Shown here in pieces: positions 24,360 to 36,745 of a stretch of DNA of 64,000 nucleotides. Below the pieces are notes generated by a model. That model did no database searches and was not told the origin of the DNA. It saw only the letters and a list, made by a program, of their open reading frames with translations. Location: assembly GCA_036346225.1 (NCBI GenBank), contig JARFIW010000884.1:4760501-4824500 (forward strand). The letters are read 5' to 3'. This DNA is from Platerodrilus igneus. Taxonomy: Eukaryota; Arthropoda; Insecta; Coleoptera; Lycidae. Position 1 is the first letter of the stretch, and every line of letters begins with the position of its first letter. Both the position numbers and the translations under genes were made by a program.

Positions 24360-25505
24360 ACAAAGGCTTTTATTGTCTCTTATTAGTTATCAATTCATTT
24401 TCAATGCATATAAAAATGCTCTTAATTTGCTGTAAATAGCATAGAATAGTGCTAGCTTTACGCATTTTGCGTAAGGAACTACAATCAATCTTGTTATAGA
24501 CGAAACGCTTTAATCTTAATTATGTGTATTACAACACTTATACCGCGAAAGCAAATATTTTTTATAAAAATACAACACATTTGCATTATAAAGCTTTTAA
24601 TTAATCATATAAATTGACCTTCGTATTACATAAATTCCTTGTAAATAAAGAATTCTCTTAAATAGACGAGATTACGAAAAAAGTTTTGGGAGAATACGTC
24701 AATTTCATATAAACTCATTAATAAATAAACATTTAAAAACACATAAAACTCAATAACAATTATTTATTCACTTTTACAATCACTATAGGAGAGATGCGAT
24801 CCGACACAATAACCCTGTGTGTTAGAGAAAGACGGTCAGCGCACATAAATTAACACTAACGAGGTAATAAAACGCAACGATTTCAACGCTAATGAGGAAT
24901 TTCAAAAACTTTTTTTTATCATTATGGTGTAAAATGTTCCGTACAAAAGTAGAACGTACTAGAAATGAGATAATTTTTGTATATAAACGGAGTCCTTTAT
25001 TAAAGAATTCATTCATAAATTCGTTCGCAAAAATATTACTTTGAGAAAAGAATTTCGAAGCTGTTGTTTTAAGTATGCGGTACGCATACCTTAACTTAAT
25101 AATTACAATAAAGCAGTAAATATAGAAGTCATTCTTTAAAATGCAGTTATTTGAATTTGTAATATACAATAAAGTGGGAAAATTCTTCAAGGCACAAAAA
25201 GCTACTTTAAAAGTTTAATTAAATAATTGAAAGAAAGATTTAAACGAGTATGCATGATTTGGTAAACTTAGATTTGAACGTCAAATTAAAATAAAGCCAA
25301 GAAATCGTAGATATTTAATACTGTTAATTACAAATTGGAAAAGCGCTTTGTAGATTTTTGCAAGTATTACTTCTAAAACATTGTTTGTAACTGATATTTG
25401 AGTATTTGTCATTTAAATTTAAAATAGAATAGATCTTATTTATATAATAATTATTTTTGTAAGGGTATTTACCAGGAAGTATATGATCAGAATTATAAAT
25501 ACTCT
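24360..25505. other. AT-rich stretch, no gene recognised
   Basis: Includes an antisense open frame at 24822-25190 (122 codons) of AT-driven composition and no recognised family. Nothing supported. Confidence 0.55.
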
Positions 25506-25799
25506 GACCTTTTATTAGATTATCTGTTAAGGATTTTTTGGCCAAACAAACCTTACAAGCGTGGGAATAAAAAGCCAAGTAAACTATCGACCAGAGAAGA
25601 GATGTGAGTTCTGTAAATTGTAAGCAACTTTAGGTGAGAAAAATTTTTGATAACTAAGTACTTATTGGGGATAATTTTCTGCTTGAAAAAGTTTATGCTG
25701 TAAATGTTCTATATTCCTTTGCATGAAAGAAAATATTTTGGACTGTATAGATGCTTTGTTATATTGCTGTGTTTGAAATCATTTTATAAATTCCATTAT

Positions 25800-25903
25800 T
25801 TCCGCATCAAAGCGAGGCGTTGTCACAGCACTCTTCTAGTGGCGCTCCAAAGCGAGGCCATTATCGCATCACTTTTTTAGTGGCGACCCAACGTGTGGCT
25901 CGA
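25800..25903 (+). promoter_or_regulatory. LTR end with tRNA-Lys-type primer-binding site, tandem modules
   Basis: TGGCGACCCAACGTGTGGCT at 25881-25900 matches the complement of the insect tRNA-Lys 3' end (TGGCGCCCAACGTGGGGCT) apart from one inserted A and one G-to-T change. This is the usual primer of gypsy-like LTR elements. A degraded copy of the same LTR-end/PBS module starts at 25840 (TGGCGCTCCAAAGCGAGG) and part of a third near 25806, giving a ~41-bp period. Confidence 0.7.
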
Positions 25904-25990
25904 TAATTCGTCTGTAAATTAGAGTTTCTTGTCTTGTAGGATTTATTTTTGGCTTTCTTTTCTTTTTGTAATATCTGATTAGTTTCCAGT

Positions 25991-26340
25991 ATGACTGACA
26001 AAATAAAAGAAGTTCGTGAAAGTTTAAGTACTAAGAAATTAGTTCAAAGCGTTTATGTGAAAGAAGCGAAAAAAGAAAATCCAGAGGCTAAGAATGTAGG
26101 AAAGACCCAGGAATAAAAAATGATAGCTCCTTTATTAAGTCTAAATCAGAGTATGTAGGAATAAAAAAAACATGAAAGAAATGAGTGAAAAAAATGAAGA
26201 AGGTATGAAGGAAATGGGCGACAAGTTTAATAAAAATACTCAGGGCTACGAGCGGAATTTGGAGAAAATATAGCAAATTTGGAGGAAAGTTTAAAATTAG
26301 AAAGTAAAAGGAAAAATTTAAGGAGATTAGTGAAAGACTA
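25991..26340 (+). pseudogene. gag-like start of an LTR retrotransposon, broken
   Basis: Ninety bases past the primer-binding site an ATG opens about 40 codons (MTDKIKEVRESLSTKKLVQS). After stops and frameshifts, charged sequence rich in E and K continues to about 26340. Position after a PBS and the lysine/glutamate-rich, coiled-coil-like composition fit the start of gag; no nucleocapsid, protease, RT or integrase was found downstream, so only the 5' end remains. Identification rests mainly on context. Confidence 0.45.
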
Positions 26341-26344
26341 TAAC

Positions 26345-28084
26345 ATATAAGTACATTCTAAGTTTTAAACTAATTTTATTTATATGACTGTTATTTTTTA
26401 AATTTTGTTTCTTGTTTTAAAGGTAACTGTTTTTATTTTGTGATAGTTTTCCGAATTACTCAGATCTCACATAGATTGTAAGTAACATCGGGAGCGTTAC
26501 TAAAAGAGTGCAGTGATAAAATACTGCAATTTGTAGAGTTGAAATTATTCACTTACCTTCGTTTTTAACTTTGCTTGACTAACTCACCGGATTTACTGAG
26601 TTTTCAAAATGAAATAAAACGCAGCACTATCACAAAGCATTTATACAATATCAAAAATCTTCTTTCATACAAAAGCATTTACAATATCGTTTCTTTCAAA
26701 CATAAAATAATTTCTAAGAAGTAAAAAATTTTGGTTCTTACCTTATATTATATTTACAGAATTAAACTTACTTTTTTTGAGGATCGTTTTACCTGGTTAT
26801 AAATTATTTCCACGCTGGTAAGATTTGTTATGGCCAGAAAAAATCTTTGGCATATATCTATTAAAGTTCAGAGTATTTCGAACTCTGAACACAAATCCCC
26901 AGTAAAAAAAAATCCCTCACACAAAAAAAATTATTAGACCTATTTTGAACTCTATATCTAAATTAATCTCAGAATACTTGCAGAATCCACAAAACACTTC
27001 GTAATTAAAATTTTCTTATTTTAAATTAATGTCCAATCAGGTTACAAATTCTCCAAATTAAAATTCTTTACTTCCAACAGTATTTATTAAAGTACCTTTT
27101 TGGTTAACTCTTCTTTTCAATTATTTAATAAAATTATTAATGTAGCGTTGTCTTGAAAAAATTTTCTTGTCCATTGTAATTTATAATTCTATTTGCGTAT
27201 GTAATTTGCGTTTAAAAACATAGCTTTTTATTCATTGAAGCCTCGCAACTATCAAACTACAGTATGTTTACTATATATTTCTATTAATATCTTTGCATAG
27301 CAACAACTCACGCTTTTTAATTAAAATAACATTTCGTGCTCTAATGAATAAAATCAAATAAACCTATCCATTACTAATTTATGAATGACCTCTTGAAGCA
27401 ATTTATCTATTCTCGAAAATTTACCCCAATAATCTCTAACATTATGATGTGATCGTTCCAGGAATGCCCAATTAGCGTGTAAATTCGTCGAGTTTTTGAT
27501 TCTCTTATCTCGTTCCAGGTACTGTAACGCGTTCTATATGTCCTTGTCTTACCTATACACTATTGTTGTGCGTCGCATGCTAATGCATAAAGATCATCGA
27601 TTTTACGAGTTATTTTTAATGTTCAAGCTGCTTCTTGAAAAAAATGTTTACTTATTAATGAACTATACGATTTGACGTATTTTTAAATCCCGATGACTCA
27701 TGTTCTAGAAAGTTCTTTTATTTAGAATTAATTGCTACAATCTACGGGTTAATTAATTTACTTTGATTGCTCTTTAATGCAAAAGGGTTTGCGCTTTATA
27801 GAAAATATTTGCTTCCAGTACACAAAATTATTTATTTTGGGGTTTTTAAATACACGTGGATTTTAGTTTCTCAAACTAAATGCGTAAAGCTGTACTCATT
27901 TATGCTATTTACAGCAAATCATATGCATTTTTATCTAAACGTATCGATAATTAATAAGTAAAATAAAACGGCTTTGTATTAAAACGATCGATTTTTACCT
28001 TCACATTTAAATGTGCTTTACAGTAATCTTATTGTTATATATACGACTTACGTTACTTGCTATTTATTTATAATACACTTATAT
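26345..28084. other. AT-rich stretch, no gene recognised
   Basis: Nothing supported on either strand. Confidence 0.55.
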
Positions 28085-28277
28085 AATACATCATGATTAT
28101 TTACACACGCGCAACCTGCATTTTTGCATTGTAGATCAATGAATAAAGGTTCGCTTGTGTTATACAAGGCGTAACCATGAAATTACGAAAAATTCCATTT
28201 TTTCCGGATTCCATTATATTTTAGTGGGATTTGTTTTTAAAATTACGGTTTCAATGATCTCTCGTGACCCCTTATCA
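28085..28277 (+). repeat. dispersed repeat R, copy 2, fused to a SINE
   Basis: Inverted copy of 24139-24355. It ends at CCCCTTATCACGG, where family C SINE sequence begins without a gap, so one element was inserted or template-joined at this point. Confidence 0.75.
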
Positions 28278-28462
28278 CGGCAAAACCAGGATACAGGTTC
28301 AAGTCCTGTCCAAGACCTTATATTTTCCATCTTTCAATTACTAGCTCGATTTGAAATGATCATTTGGGCTTTGCATAAAAGTCTAAGCTATTATTTCATC
28401 TTATTCACTGTAATACGATAGTATTTATCAACTGACCTTGTGTAATTAACTATTTAAAATAT
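28278..28462 (+). mobile_element. tRNA-like SINE (family C), copy 1, 5'-truncated
   Basis: Starts inside the tRNA-like head (AAAACCAGGATACAGGTTCA, which includes the B box) and runs through the body (ATTACTAGCTCGATTTGAAA) to TAATTAACTA. A long (AT)n tract follows, as it does for the other copies. The same 3' order is seen at 40.5-40.9 kb. Confidence 0.75.
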
Positions 28463-28475
28463 TTATATATATATA

Positions 28476-28513
<38 letters not shown>
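28463..28513. repeat. (AT)n tract 1
   Basis: Alternating AT tail directly after SINE family C; hAT-like pseudogene debris begins soon after on the right. Confidence 0.95.
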
Positions 28514-28516
<3 letters not shown>

Positions 28517-28619
28517 GTATGTATTTGTTCCTGATTATGCTTACTAACACGCACACGTGTTAACCTTGTAGATAATTAGTTATATGTTTTTTAGCTTATG
28601 TGTATATTACTTTATACGT

Positions 28620-28893
28620 GGCAGTAGTTTGTCCTGCTAGTTACCATCACTCGCCCTGATCAAGAACAAGAAAAGTGAGAACTGCGTCTTCAACTTCTTC
28701 CCCTTTACAACTTGCATTTGGAGCATTCTACAAAACCGCTCTTCAGGACATTCACAGTTTGAACAAAACGCACTATAACTGATTACTTAGCCACGTGAGA
28801 AGTTCCGTCAACAACAATTGGATAATACTTATTTTTATTGACATCATTTACTATATTTTCCTGAACATTTACAGCTAATAATATTACCAACTT
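28620..28893 (-). pseudogene. hAT/ZMYM1-like transposase, downstream part
   Basis: On the minus strand, residues like NVQENIVNDVNKNKYYPIVV followed by DGTSHVAK correspond to the conserved '..YY.I..D.T.DV...' region that follows the TTF zinc finger in hAT-related ZMYM1/DUF4371 proteins. This piece is the continuation of 29411-30028, from which it is separated by a 516-bp foldback element. Stops are present. The RNase H-like catalytic core and dimerisation domain are not complete here. Confidence 0.5.
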
Positions 28894-29409
28894 TTCTTAA
28901 TCTTTTTTGGGAATTAAACCACTCATAGTTTTTAAAATCATCTTTATTTACGTTTCGATCCATGACCCTGGATCGTTGTCAAAATAATAAAACTTCAAGT
29001 TTGACATTTATGACATAAATTGAAGGTGACTTTGATTTATTGATGTTCAAAATATTTGGTTTGAGTACACTAAGCAACAATTTTTAAAAGAATGATTGCC
29101 TTCGATCCCCAAATTATTGAATTTATATAAAATTCACCAATAAAAATTAATCAGCTGATTTCACGTTAAGCGTATTGGCTACCTAAAAAAAGTCGGTCCC
29201 AGGCCGTAGCACAAATTGAAGGCAATCATTCTTTTAAAAATTTTTGCTTAGTGTACTCAAACCAAATATTTTGAATATCAATAAATCAAAGTCACCTTCA
29301 ATTTATGTCATAAATTATTTTGACAACGATCCTAGGTCATGGATCGAAACGTAAATAAAGATGATTTTTAAAAACTATGAGTGGTTTAATTCCCAAAAAA
29401 GATTAAGAA
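28894..29409. mobile_element. foldback element inserted in the hAT-like pseudogene
   Basis: Long inverted repeat: left arm 28894-29103, right arm 29218-29409, nearly identical apart from an 18-base difference and a few substitutions, with a ~114-bp loop. Each arm carries a hairpin (GATCC/GGATC) followed by GAAACGT. The outermost bases read TTCTTAATC / GATTAAGAA. It interrupts one continuous protein similarity, so it inserted after the hAT-like gene did. Non-coding; the GAAACGT motif suggests a Penelope-type origin (inference). Confidence 0.8.
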
Positions 29410-29410
29410 G

Positions 29411-30028
29411 AATGTTTAACAAACCACAACAAACATACAGGGACAATTCTTCGTAATTGTAGATGATAAATAGGTTGTCTTATCGGAGCCGACGTTATCA
29501 AATCTTGCAAGATGTGGTGCTGTAAAAGAATCAAGTTCTGCAATCGATTCCATACATATATGAAAGTTTCCATTATTCTGTGAACCTTTTTCTTCATTTT
29601 CGTCTCTGACAGCCAAACCTTCAGAAATTATTTTCTTGTATAACTGACACAACTCCTTTTAGAATGTTTCTCCAATACAACATTTCTTCATCCAGCTGGG
29701 CAGTCTCTTCAGAGACGATTTTTTCAATTTTTTTACTTTATTCTTTAAAATTTATAATGCAGAGTAGGCGGTTTTACAAAACTTCATGTATGTTGAAGCG
29801 GACCGTTGCATGATTCCAATCGTTATAATCATTTTGTACCAGCTGATCAACTGAAGTTCGGAATAAACAGCAGGAACTGCAAAATACCGCTCTCGTTCCT
29901 TCAGAGTATATTAGCCACTTCCTTCTTATATTTTCTCCGTTAGTCAATTCTTTTTCAAAAAAATCTCTTGTTAATATTCGAGAAAAACCACCCTGAACAT
30001 GTTTTGTTAGACTGAAATGGACGTCCAT
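29411..30028 (-). pseudogene. hAT/ZMYM1-like transposase, TTF zinc-finger part
   Basis: Starts at 30028 on the minus strand: MDVHFSLTKHVQGGFSRI, then RRKWLIYSEGTRAVFCSSCC and NDYNDWNHATVRFNIHE. This is the TTF-type zinc-finger pattern (aromatic/basic run, C..C, then DW.H) of ZMYM1/hAT-related proteins. After a frameshift, ENEEKGSQNNGNFHICMESI (about 29470-29590) matches the start of the following DUF4371-like domain. Broken by frameshifts and by the foldback element. Confidence 0.65.
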
Positions 30029-30199
30029 ATTTTGACAAATGTCGTTTTGTCAGATATAAACGTGTAAAATCGTTTAAAATTCATGTTGCTAGATCAGTAC
30101 CCACCCATACAGATAATTGTGTGGTAGGCAATGCACTAAGAGGAAGTAAGGCATTATCATATTTTTACTGCCAATTTAATTTACACTTGTCAATAATAA

Positions 30200-33050
30200 T
30201 ACAACGGTTTGATTTAGTGATAGGCACTTGGAATGTAAGGTCATTACATAGAGTAGATAAGTTAACGAATTTATTAGTCGAAATGAAAAAGGAAAGCTAG
30301 ACATTTTAGGTATTAGTGAGGTGAGGTGGCCAGATAGTAATGACTTTTGGAAAGATAATTATAGAATAATTACAACTTCTTCAACTAATGGACCGGCAGG
30401 GGTAGGAATAGTGTTAGGTAAAAGATTAGGACGTAAAGTTAAAGAGTACTTACAATTTAGTGATAGAATAATTATGGTTAGATTGAGTACAAAACCCACT
30501 GACACTGTTTTAGTACAGGTTTATATGCCAACAGGGTATACAAGGATATAAATAGTATAGTGAGAAAAGTAAAGGGAGACGAGAATTTAATAGTTATAGG
30601 AGATTTTAATGCGTTAGTGGGAGAAGGTAGTGAAGGAAAAATGGTAGGAAAATTTGGGTAAGGCAGACGAAATGATAGAGAAGAAAGATTTGTTGAATTT
30701 TGTGAGAAACATTGATTAGTAACTGTAAACACCCTATTCGAACAACATGTTAGGAGAAGATATACCTGGAAAGCGCCAGGTGAAAGGGCTAGATACCAAA
30801 TAGATTATATTTTAGTTAAACAAAGATTTAGAAACCAAGTTAAAAACTGTCGTAGTTATCCCGGGAGTGAAAAAGATAGCGATCATAACTTAGTTAAAAG
30901 GAAGTGTAAGCTAAAATTCAAAAAATTGAGCAAGGTTAAAAGAGGGATGGGATCTAGATAAGCTTAATGATAGTGAGGTGAAAGAGGAATATAAACAAGT
31001 ATTAGATAATAAGATCAAAGAGATAGCTATAGGAGGGAACGTAGAAAATAGATGGAAAGAAATAAAAAGGGCTGAACGTGATACAGCAACACAGACTATA
31101 GGTAAGAAAAAAATAGAAGCGAGAAAACTCTGGGTAACAAAAGAGATATTAGATTTAATAGAGAACAGACGAAAGCTTAAACCTTTCAGAGAATTGGGTA
31201 GTGAAAGTAAGCAAAAATATAATAGAGTTAGAAATAAGATAGTACATGAGTGTAGAAAAGCTAGAAATAAATGGATGGAGGAGAATTGTAAGGAAATACA
31301 AGATGATTTGAGAGTAGGCAAGAGAGACAGGACTTATAGGGCAGTTTAAAAGTTTTTCGGGGAAGATAGGAAAAAATATAATAGTATTAAAAATGAGAAT
31401 AATGAGCTTCTAATAAATAAAGTTGAAATAGTAGATAGATGGAAAAGATATTTAGAAGATTTATATAAGGGAGACGATATGGATTTGTTAGAAAGTGACC
31501 AAGAAGAAGATCTAGAAATAGGGTTCTCAATATTAAGAGAGGAATTTGATAGAGCTGTTAGGGATCTTAAACTAAATAAAGCGCCAGGGATAGATGATAT
31601 ACCTGCAGAATTAATAAAATATGCAAGTCAGAAAACTTTAGACAGATTATAGGAACTAGTAAAAGTAATATATGACACAGGTGAGGTGCCATTAGATTTC
31701 GAAAAAAATATTATTATCCCAATCTCAAAAAGTCAGGAGCTGATAGGTGTGAGAATTTTAGAACGGTTAGTTTAACTTCCCGTGCTTCCAAAATGCTAGC
31801 AATAATAATTAAAAATAGAGTAGAAGCTTTGACTGAGAATTATTTAGGCGAACACCAATATGGTTTTCGTAAAGACAGAGGGACTAGAGAACCGATACTA
31901 ATGATTAGGATAATTATCTAAAAAAGGTTACAAAAAAATAAAAAGACTCATTCGCGTTTGTAGATTTAGAATAAACATTTGATAGGGTTCATTAGATTGT
32001 TATGTTCAGGGTTTTGCGAAAAATAGGAATCTCTCATAGGGATAGAAAAATTATTTACAGTACATATAAAAACCAAAGCGAAGTAATTAGATTTTTTGAA
32101 ATAGAAAAGAAAGCTAAGAGTAGAAATGGTGTTAGACAGGGCTGTCTACTATCTCCCTTGATCTTTAATGTTTATATTGAGGAAGCTTTAAACTTAGCTA
32201 GTGAGGGAAAAGAGATAGGTATTAGTGTACAGGGACAGAAAATAGACATGTTACGTTTTGCAGATGATATAGCCATTAAAGCAGAGTCTAGAAAAGAGTT
32301 ATGAGAGTTTTAAAATATTTTAGATGAGATACTACAGAGTAACTATAGTATACGAATTAACTCAGGAAAGACAAAGATACTGACAAGTAAGTTACAGCCT
32401 AGTTCTAAACCAAAATTAAAAATAAGTAATATCGAGTTAGAGGAAGTAGATGAATTTTGCTACTTAGGTAGTATAATTACAAAGGACGGACGTAGTAGAA
32501 GGGATATAGTAGCAAGAATAGCTCAAGCTAGAAAAATGTTTTTAAAAAAGAAAGACTTTTCTAATAGCTAATAGTATTAGTTTAGATAATAGAAAAAGTT
32601 TCTTAAAGTCGTACGTATGGAGCGTTCTATTATACGGTAGTGAGACTTGGACAATTAAAGAGGTAGATAAGAAAAAGAAAGAAGCTTGAAACATGGTGTT
32701 ATAGGAGAATGTTAAAGATTAGTTGGACAGATGGAGTAACAAATGAGAAAGTTTATAGAAGGATAGATGAGGAACCCTGTATGTGGAAACAATTAAAGAG
32801 CAGGAGAGATAGAATGATAGGGCACCAGTTAAGACATGAGGGACTATTTAGTAAGGTCTTAGATTATATACTACCAAATAAAAATAGAGTAGGAAGACCT
32901 AGAAAAAAAGCTATATTAGTCAAATTATTAGAGATTTAGGTTGTGAAGGGTATGTAGACCTTTTTAGACTAGCTTAGAATAGAAAAGAATTTAGAGCTGC
33001 GTCAAACCGACCTTAAGTAAGTTCGAAAACGAAACAAAAAATAATAAATA
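30200..33050 (+). pseudogene. LINE family 2: broken endonuclease/reverse transcriptase
   Basis: Related to but clearly distinct from LINE family 1. Endonuclease motifs: IGTWNVRSLHRV (about 30220), GISEVRWPDSNDFW (30310), GDFNALVGEG (30600), ARYQIDYILVKQRFRN (30790) and SDHN (30880). RT motifs: NKAPGIDDIPAELI (31577), FVDLE then FDRVH with a stop between, RQGCLLSPLIFNVYIEEALN (32135) and LRFADDIAIKAE (32253). C-terminal tail with SWTDGVTNEKVYRRI (32725) and GRPRKK (32895). Stops and shifts break it in at least six places. The 3' end reads AACCGACCTTAAGTAAG followed by an A-rich AATAAA tail near 33050. Inactive. Confidence 0.88.
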
Positions 33051-33297
33051 AATAAAAATCACTTAACTAAATGTCACCATGACATAACTCATAATCAGTT
33101 AGCGGTCTGGCATGTTGGCAGTGATTCGCTGCTTAAGCCTTACCATAACATAATTTAACACTTTTCCTTTTTTGGAGAGGATAACTAGGTAATATTTCAT
33201 TTCCTTATAAATGGGAATCATGTAAACATGTTGGAGTTCTTTAACAACCATCAGGTTGCTAATATCTATGTAAAGCCAAGTAGATAGGAAAAAGATA

Positions 33298-33452
33298 GAG
33301 GAGTATAGGAAGACCTAGACCACGCTATATTAGTCAAACTATTAGAGATTTAGGTTGTGAAGGGTATGTAGAACTTTTTAGATTAGAACAGAATAGAAAA
33401 GAAGTTAGAGCTGCGTCAAACCGACCTTAAGTAAGGTCAAAAACAAAATAAT
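33298..33452 (+). mobile_element. LINE family 2, 5'-truncated 3' fragment
   Basis: About 150 bases matching 32888-33040 of the LINE just upstream, including GGAAGACCTAGA, GATTTAGGTTGTGAAGGGTA and the end AACCGACCTTAAGTAAG. A typical short, 5'-truncated retroposed copy. Confidence 0.85.
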
Positions 33453-33459
33453 GATACTG

Positions 33460-34995
33460 AATATTAACACAAATAGGCTGATACTTTCTGTATGGCGGTA
33501 TTAAGAAAATGTATTCGTTATCATATCCGTGAATGATATGTCATATAGTATTAGTGTTATATGTATTTGAATTAATGTAGACCAATGGGTTATTAAAACC
33601 CTGAACGTTAGTTCTTGATCTTAACTTATCTTTTGTTGGAACTGTGCATTTCTACTTTAAAGCAGAAATTTCTTAATGCACCTCAAAATTTGCTGTTCTG
33701 AAAATTTGGCGCCCCGTGCAATTGCCCATGATGTTTATAAAGTTGACACTGGGGTTAGGATCAGCTATCCTCAAACTAATTAAATCGAAAAGTGATATAT
33801 TGGTCAAAACGTGATTCTCCACTAGCTATGTAAGTGTTTTTTGTATACTAAGTAATTTAAATTGAATATCACAACCAAAATTGATTAAAAAGGTATTAAC
33901 AACTGGTACATCTATTGAAGTACGGTGAAATATCGTTTTAATCTGACCTACAATTTGGGTATATAATCATAACCGTAAAGGTTAGTAACGCACAAAACTG
34001 TGAATATTTTTAGCTTTCTCGCAAATGTATTATAATTAAATACTACTTTGTTAGGTAAATATGAAAAAGTCTAATAACGCACTACCTGTATAACAATAAA
34101 TAATTATATGGTGCGTATTTTCTAATCATATATCCTACTTGATAGAGCTTTTTTCTTACTCACTCTACTGTACATCATAACGCATTTGAATTTTTTTTAA
34201 TGTCAAATACTAATAAAACTTTAGTATGAGATGATTTGCACATTTTCAAGAAAATTTTTCCTTCTGGCTGTTATAACGATACATGGATCATAAATTAAAT
34301 TAACCTTGTGGATATTATTAAGGTTATAAATTAAATTTTTGGTCGTGCATCAAAGTTAAAAAAAAGCAACTTATTGAGTAATATACTAAAAATATAAATA
34401 AATTTGAAGCAGCTGTGGTAAAATATTAAACGCTAAAAATTCTCTGCTGAAATTAATTTTAGTACATTGTCTGAAACTCAAAGTTGATATATACAAAGTC
34501 GTTTTCAAGTTTAATTTCGTTTTATTTTAAACTATCGATCATTTCCAAATAAAATAGCAGTAGACCTCTTGTACGGGCACGATATCAATAAACTCACAGG
34601 TAGGTGGCTACAATATATAACAGAACTTGCAATAAATGGGATTTTCAATGTGGTTTTCTCTATATGGACAATATAGGAGTGTACAAGAGATAGACATGTT
34701 TACTCGTTAATTACATATGATTGTCTATCTCTCATTCTTTAATTATTCATATGTACTAATTTGATAGATTTCTACAACTTGCAAAATTAGAATGGTAAGG
34801 TATCAGATCAATAAACAAGAATTCGTAGTTTTTAATTTTGTTAACGAACCCACTGCCCGTCAACGTTCTATTAATAACACACACTTTTTTTTATAGATGT
34901 CTATACCGCAAATGCAGAAAATTTACTACAAATAACATAGAAAGCTAAAACTATACTTGGTTTGATGTGGCTGAAAATATTTTATATATTTTTTT
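33460..34995. other. AT-rich stretch, no gene recognised
   Basis: Nothing supported on either strand. Confidence 0.55.
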
Positions 34996-34999
34996 GTGT

Positions 35000-35400
35000 G
35001 CATTTAAACGGATAATTTTGATACAATGGAAGGAAGAAAAACACAAGCGAATTGCTTAGATCAAAAGAGTCGATGATGGGGTCTGATGAAAGTTTTCTAA
35101 TTGAGGATGCAGAAAAAAATTATTAAAGATCTAAATAGTTAAACAAAAGAAAGTGATGTACAAGTAAAAGCAAAACCAAGTATAATGGGCATGATGAAAT
35201 TGCTAATAATAAAGCAGGAAGCGTTAAGTCAAAAAATTAGTCAAGAATTTAAATAAAGTCGGAAAAATTTATTCGTAAATTAGAAGCATTTAGTCAAAAA
35301 TTCGGTCAGAAAGTAAAGCAGAGTAATGATAAGCTAGATAATTTCACATCTTTTACGGTGCAGGAGGTTCAAGAAGTGGTTTATTCAATAATCCGGGAGC
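35000..35400 (+). other. lysine-rich coding-like debris
   Basis: Scattered protein-like pieces in mixed frames starting MEGRKTQANCLDQKS at 35026, with later IIKQEALSQKISQEFK. The charged, coiled-coil-like composition recalls the gag-like start at 25991, but no primer-binding site was seen nearby. Weak. Confidence 0.2.
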
Positions 35401-35892
35401 CAGCATCACTGACTTGTGTAAGATTTGTTTAAGATTCGTTTAACGTCAGTGTGTTAAATGTTTATAGTTTAAAATCTGTGTATTGTTTAAAGACATCTTA
35501 TTAAGTTGTAATATAGCTTCCTGCCTTTTTATCGCAGACCCGTGTACTCCTGCCATTGACTTGATTATATTAAAAAAATATATATAAGTGGCTGAAAATT
35601 TATTTGTCATTAAAGTATCCGTTCAGGAAGTGAAAAAATCTATACTGCCGGTTATTTGACGGGACCTGGATTCGGCAGGAACAAAATTGTCGTGCATAAA
35701 TGTATACAGTATAATACTACAGTTTCTTTAAAAGTGAGAACCCCTGTGGGCCCTTTTCTCTCCCTAACAAAAGGGCAAGAAAGAGGTGCCGCATTTCTAC
35801 CACCATTGGAAACCGATCTGTTCATTCGTTCGCCATTTACTGTCCTGTAACGCAGACGTAAAAACGAATTTTTACGTTGGTTAAGCCCATTT

Positions 35893-36701
35893 GTGTATTT
35901 TGCGGTTCCAAAAAGGAAAAATACTTATGTTCACACCGAGAATGAGATCGTTGAGTCTGTAAAGAGTTCAAGTAGCAACAACAAAAGACGACGTACGTAC
36001 GATGCTATTACGCATGACTTGGAGTCATATACAAAGAGGCAGAAAATTGTAGAAACTTTATTTCCTCTTAATATTGCATCGCAAATTCCAGTTTCAGTGA
36101 ACTTGATATGGTGTGGATGCTTTATCATAAACTTGAAATCAAAAACATGCCGATGTGGATAAGTTATAGTAGTTTGCTATACGACGATACATCCGAACAA
36201 CAAAAAATTTCATACTTGACTACTATTAATGGATCTCCAACATGTACTAGGGTTATTATTGAGACAATAATGTAATGTCAAAAGGTTGCCCAAGAATGTA
36301 GGGAACGGTATATGCAAGTCACATATGACTTGAGTATGGCGAAAATAGCACCCCAAATACTGAAAAACCTCGTTTTGACAACCTCTTTATACACATTGGA
36401 TCATTCCATATCATGATGGCTTATTTCAAGGCTATCGATAAATAAATTGACAACTGCAGGTTAACAAATATCATGGTTGACTCCGAACTTTTAGCGAGCG
36501 GGTCTGTAAATGGTTTTACTACTGAAAAGCATTTCAATAGAAGTAAAAGACTTCACCCACTTGCTTGTTTAGCAATGCAAATTTTGCATTATGAAAGTTT
36601 TGCGGAATTAAAAAATATTGAAATAACTGATGAAGCACGGCAATATCTTGAAGACTTTAAAAACAAACGGCAACGTAATCCTACTATCGATGATGAATGT
36701 T

Positions 36702-36705
<4 letters not shown>
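35893..36705 (+). pseudogene. decayed gene of an insect repetitive protein family
   Basis: The first block (35893-36162) has a basic segment SSNNKRRRTYDAITHD. A later frame (about 36305-36370) carries VTYDLSMAKIAPQI. The last block (36473-36705) reads VDSELLASGSVNGFTTEKHF, then SKRLHPLACLAMQILHYESF and ends at a (TA)n tract. These conserved phrases match a protein family I know as repeated in insect and crustacean genomes without assigned function. At least two frameshifts and several stops are present. The C-terminal end is cut by the microsatellite. Confidence 0.45.

Positions 36706-36743
<38 letters not shown>
36705..36743. repeat. (TA)n tract 2
   Basis: Interrupts the pseudogene on its left; unrelated AT-rich sequence on its right. 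Confidence 0.95.

Positions 36744-36745
<2 letters not shown>

Noticed and set aside
28951..28980. Full hammerhead in the 28.9-29.4 kb foldback arms
   Set aside because: Stem and GAAA are present but the core reads TTGACAACGA, not CUGANGA, so only a hammerhead-like remnant can be claimed.
30911..31321. 136-codon minus-strand open frame
   Set aside because: Antisense shadow of LINE family 2.
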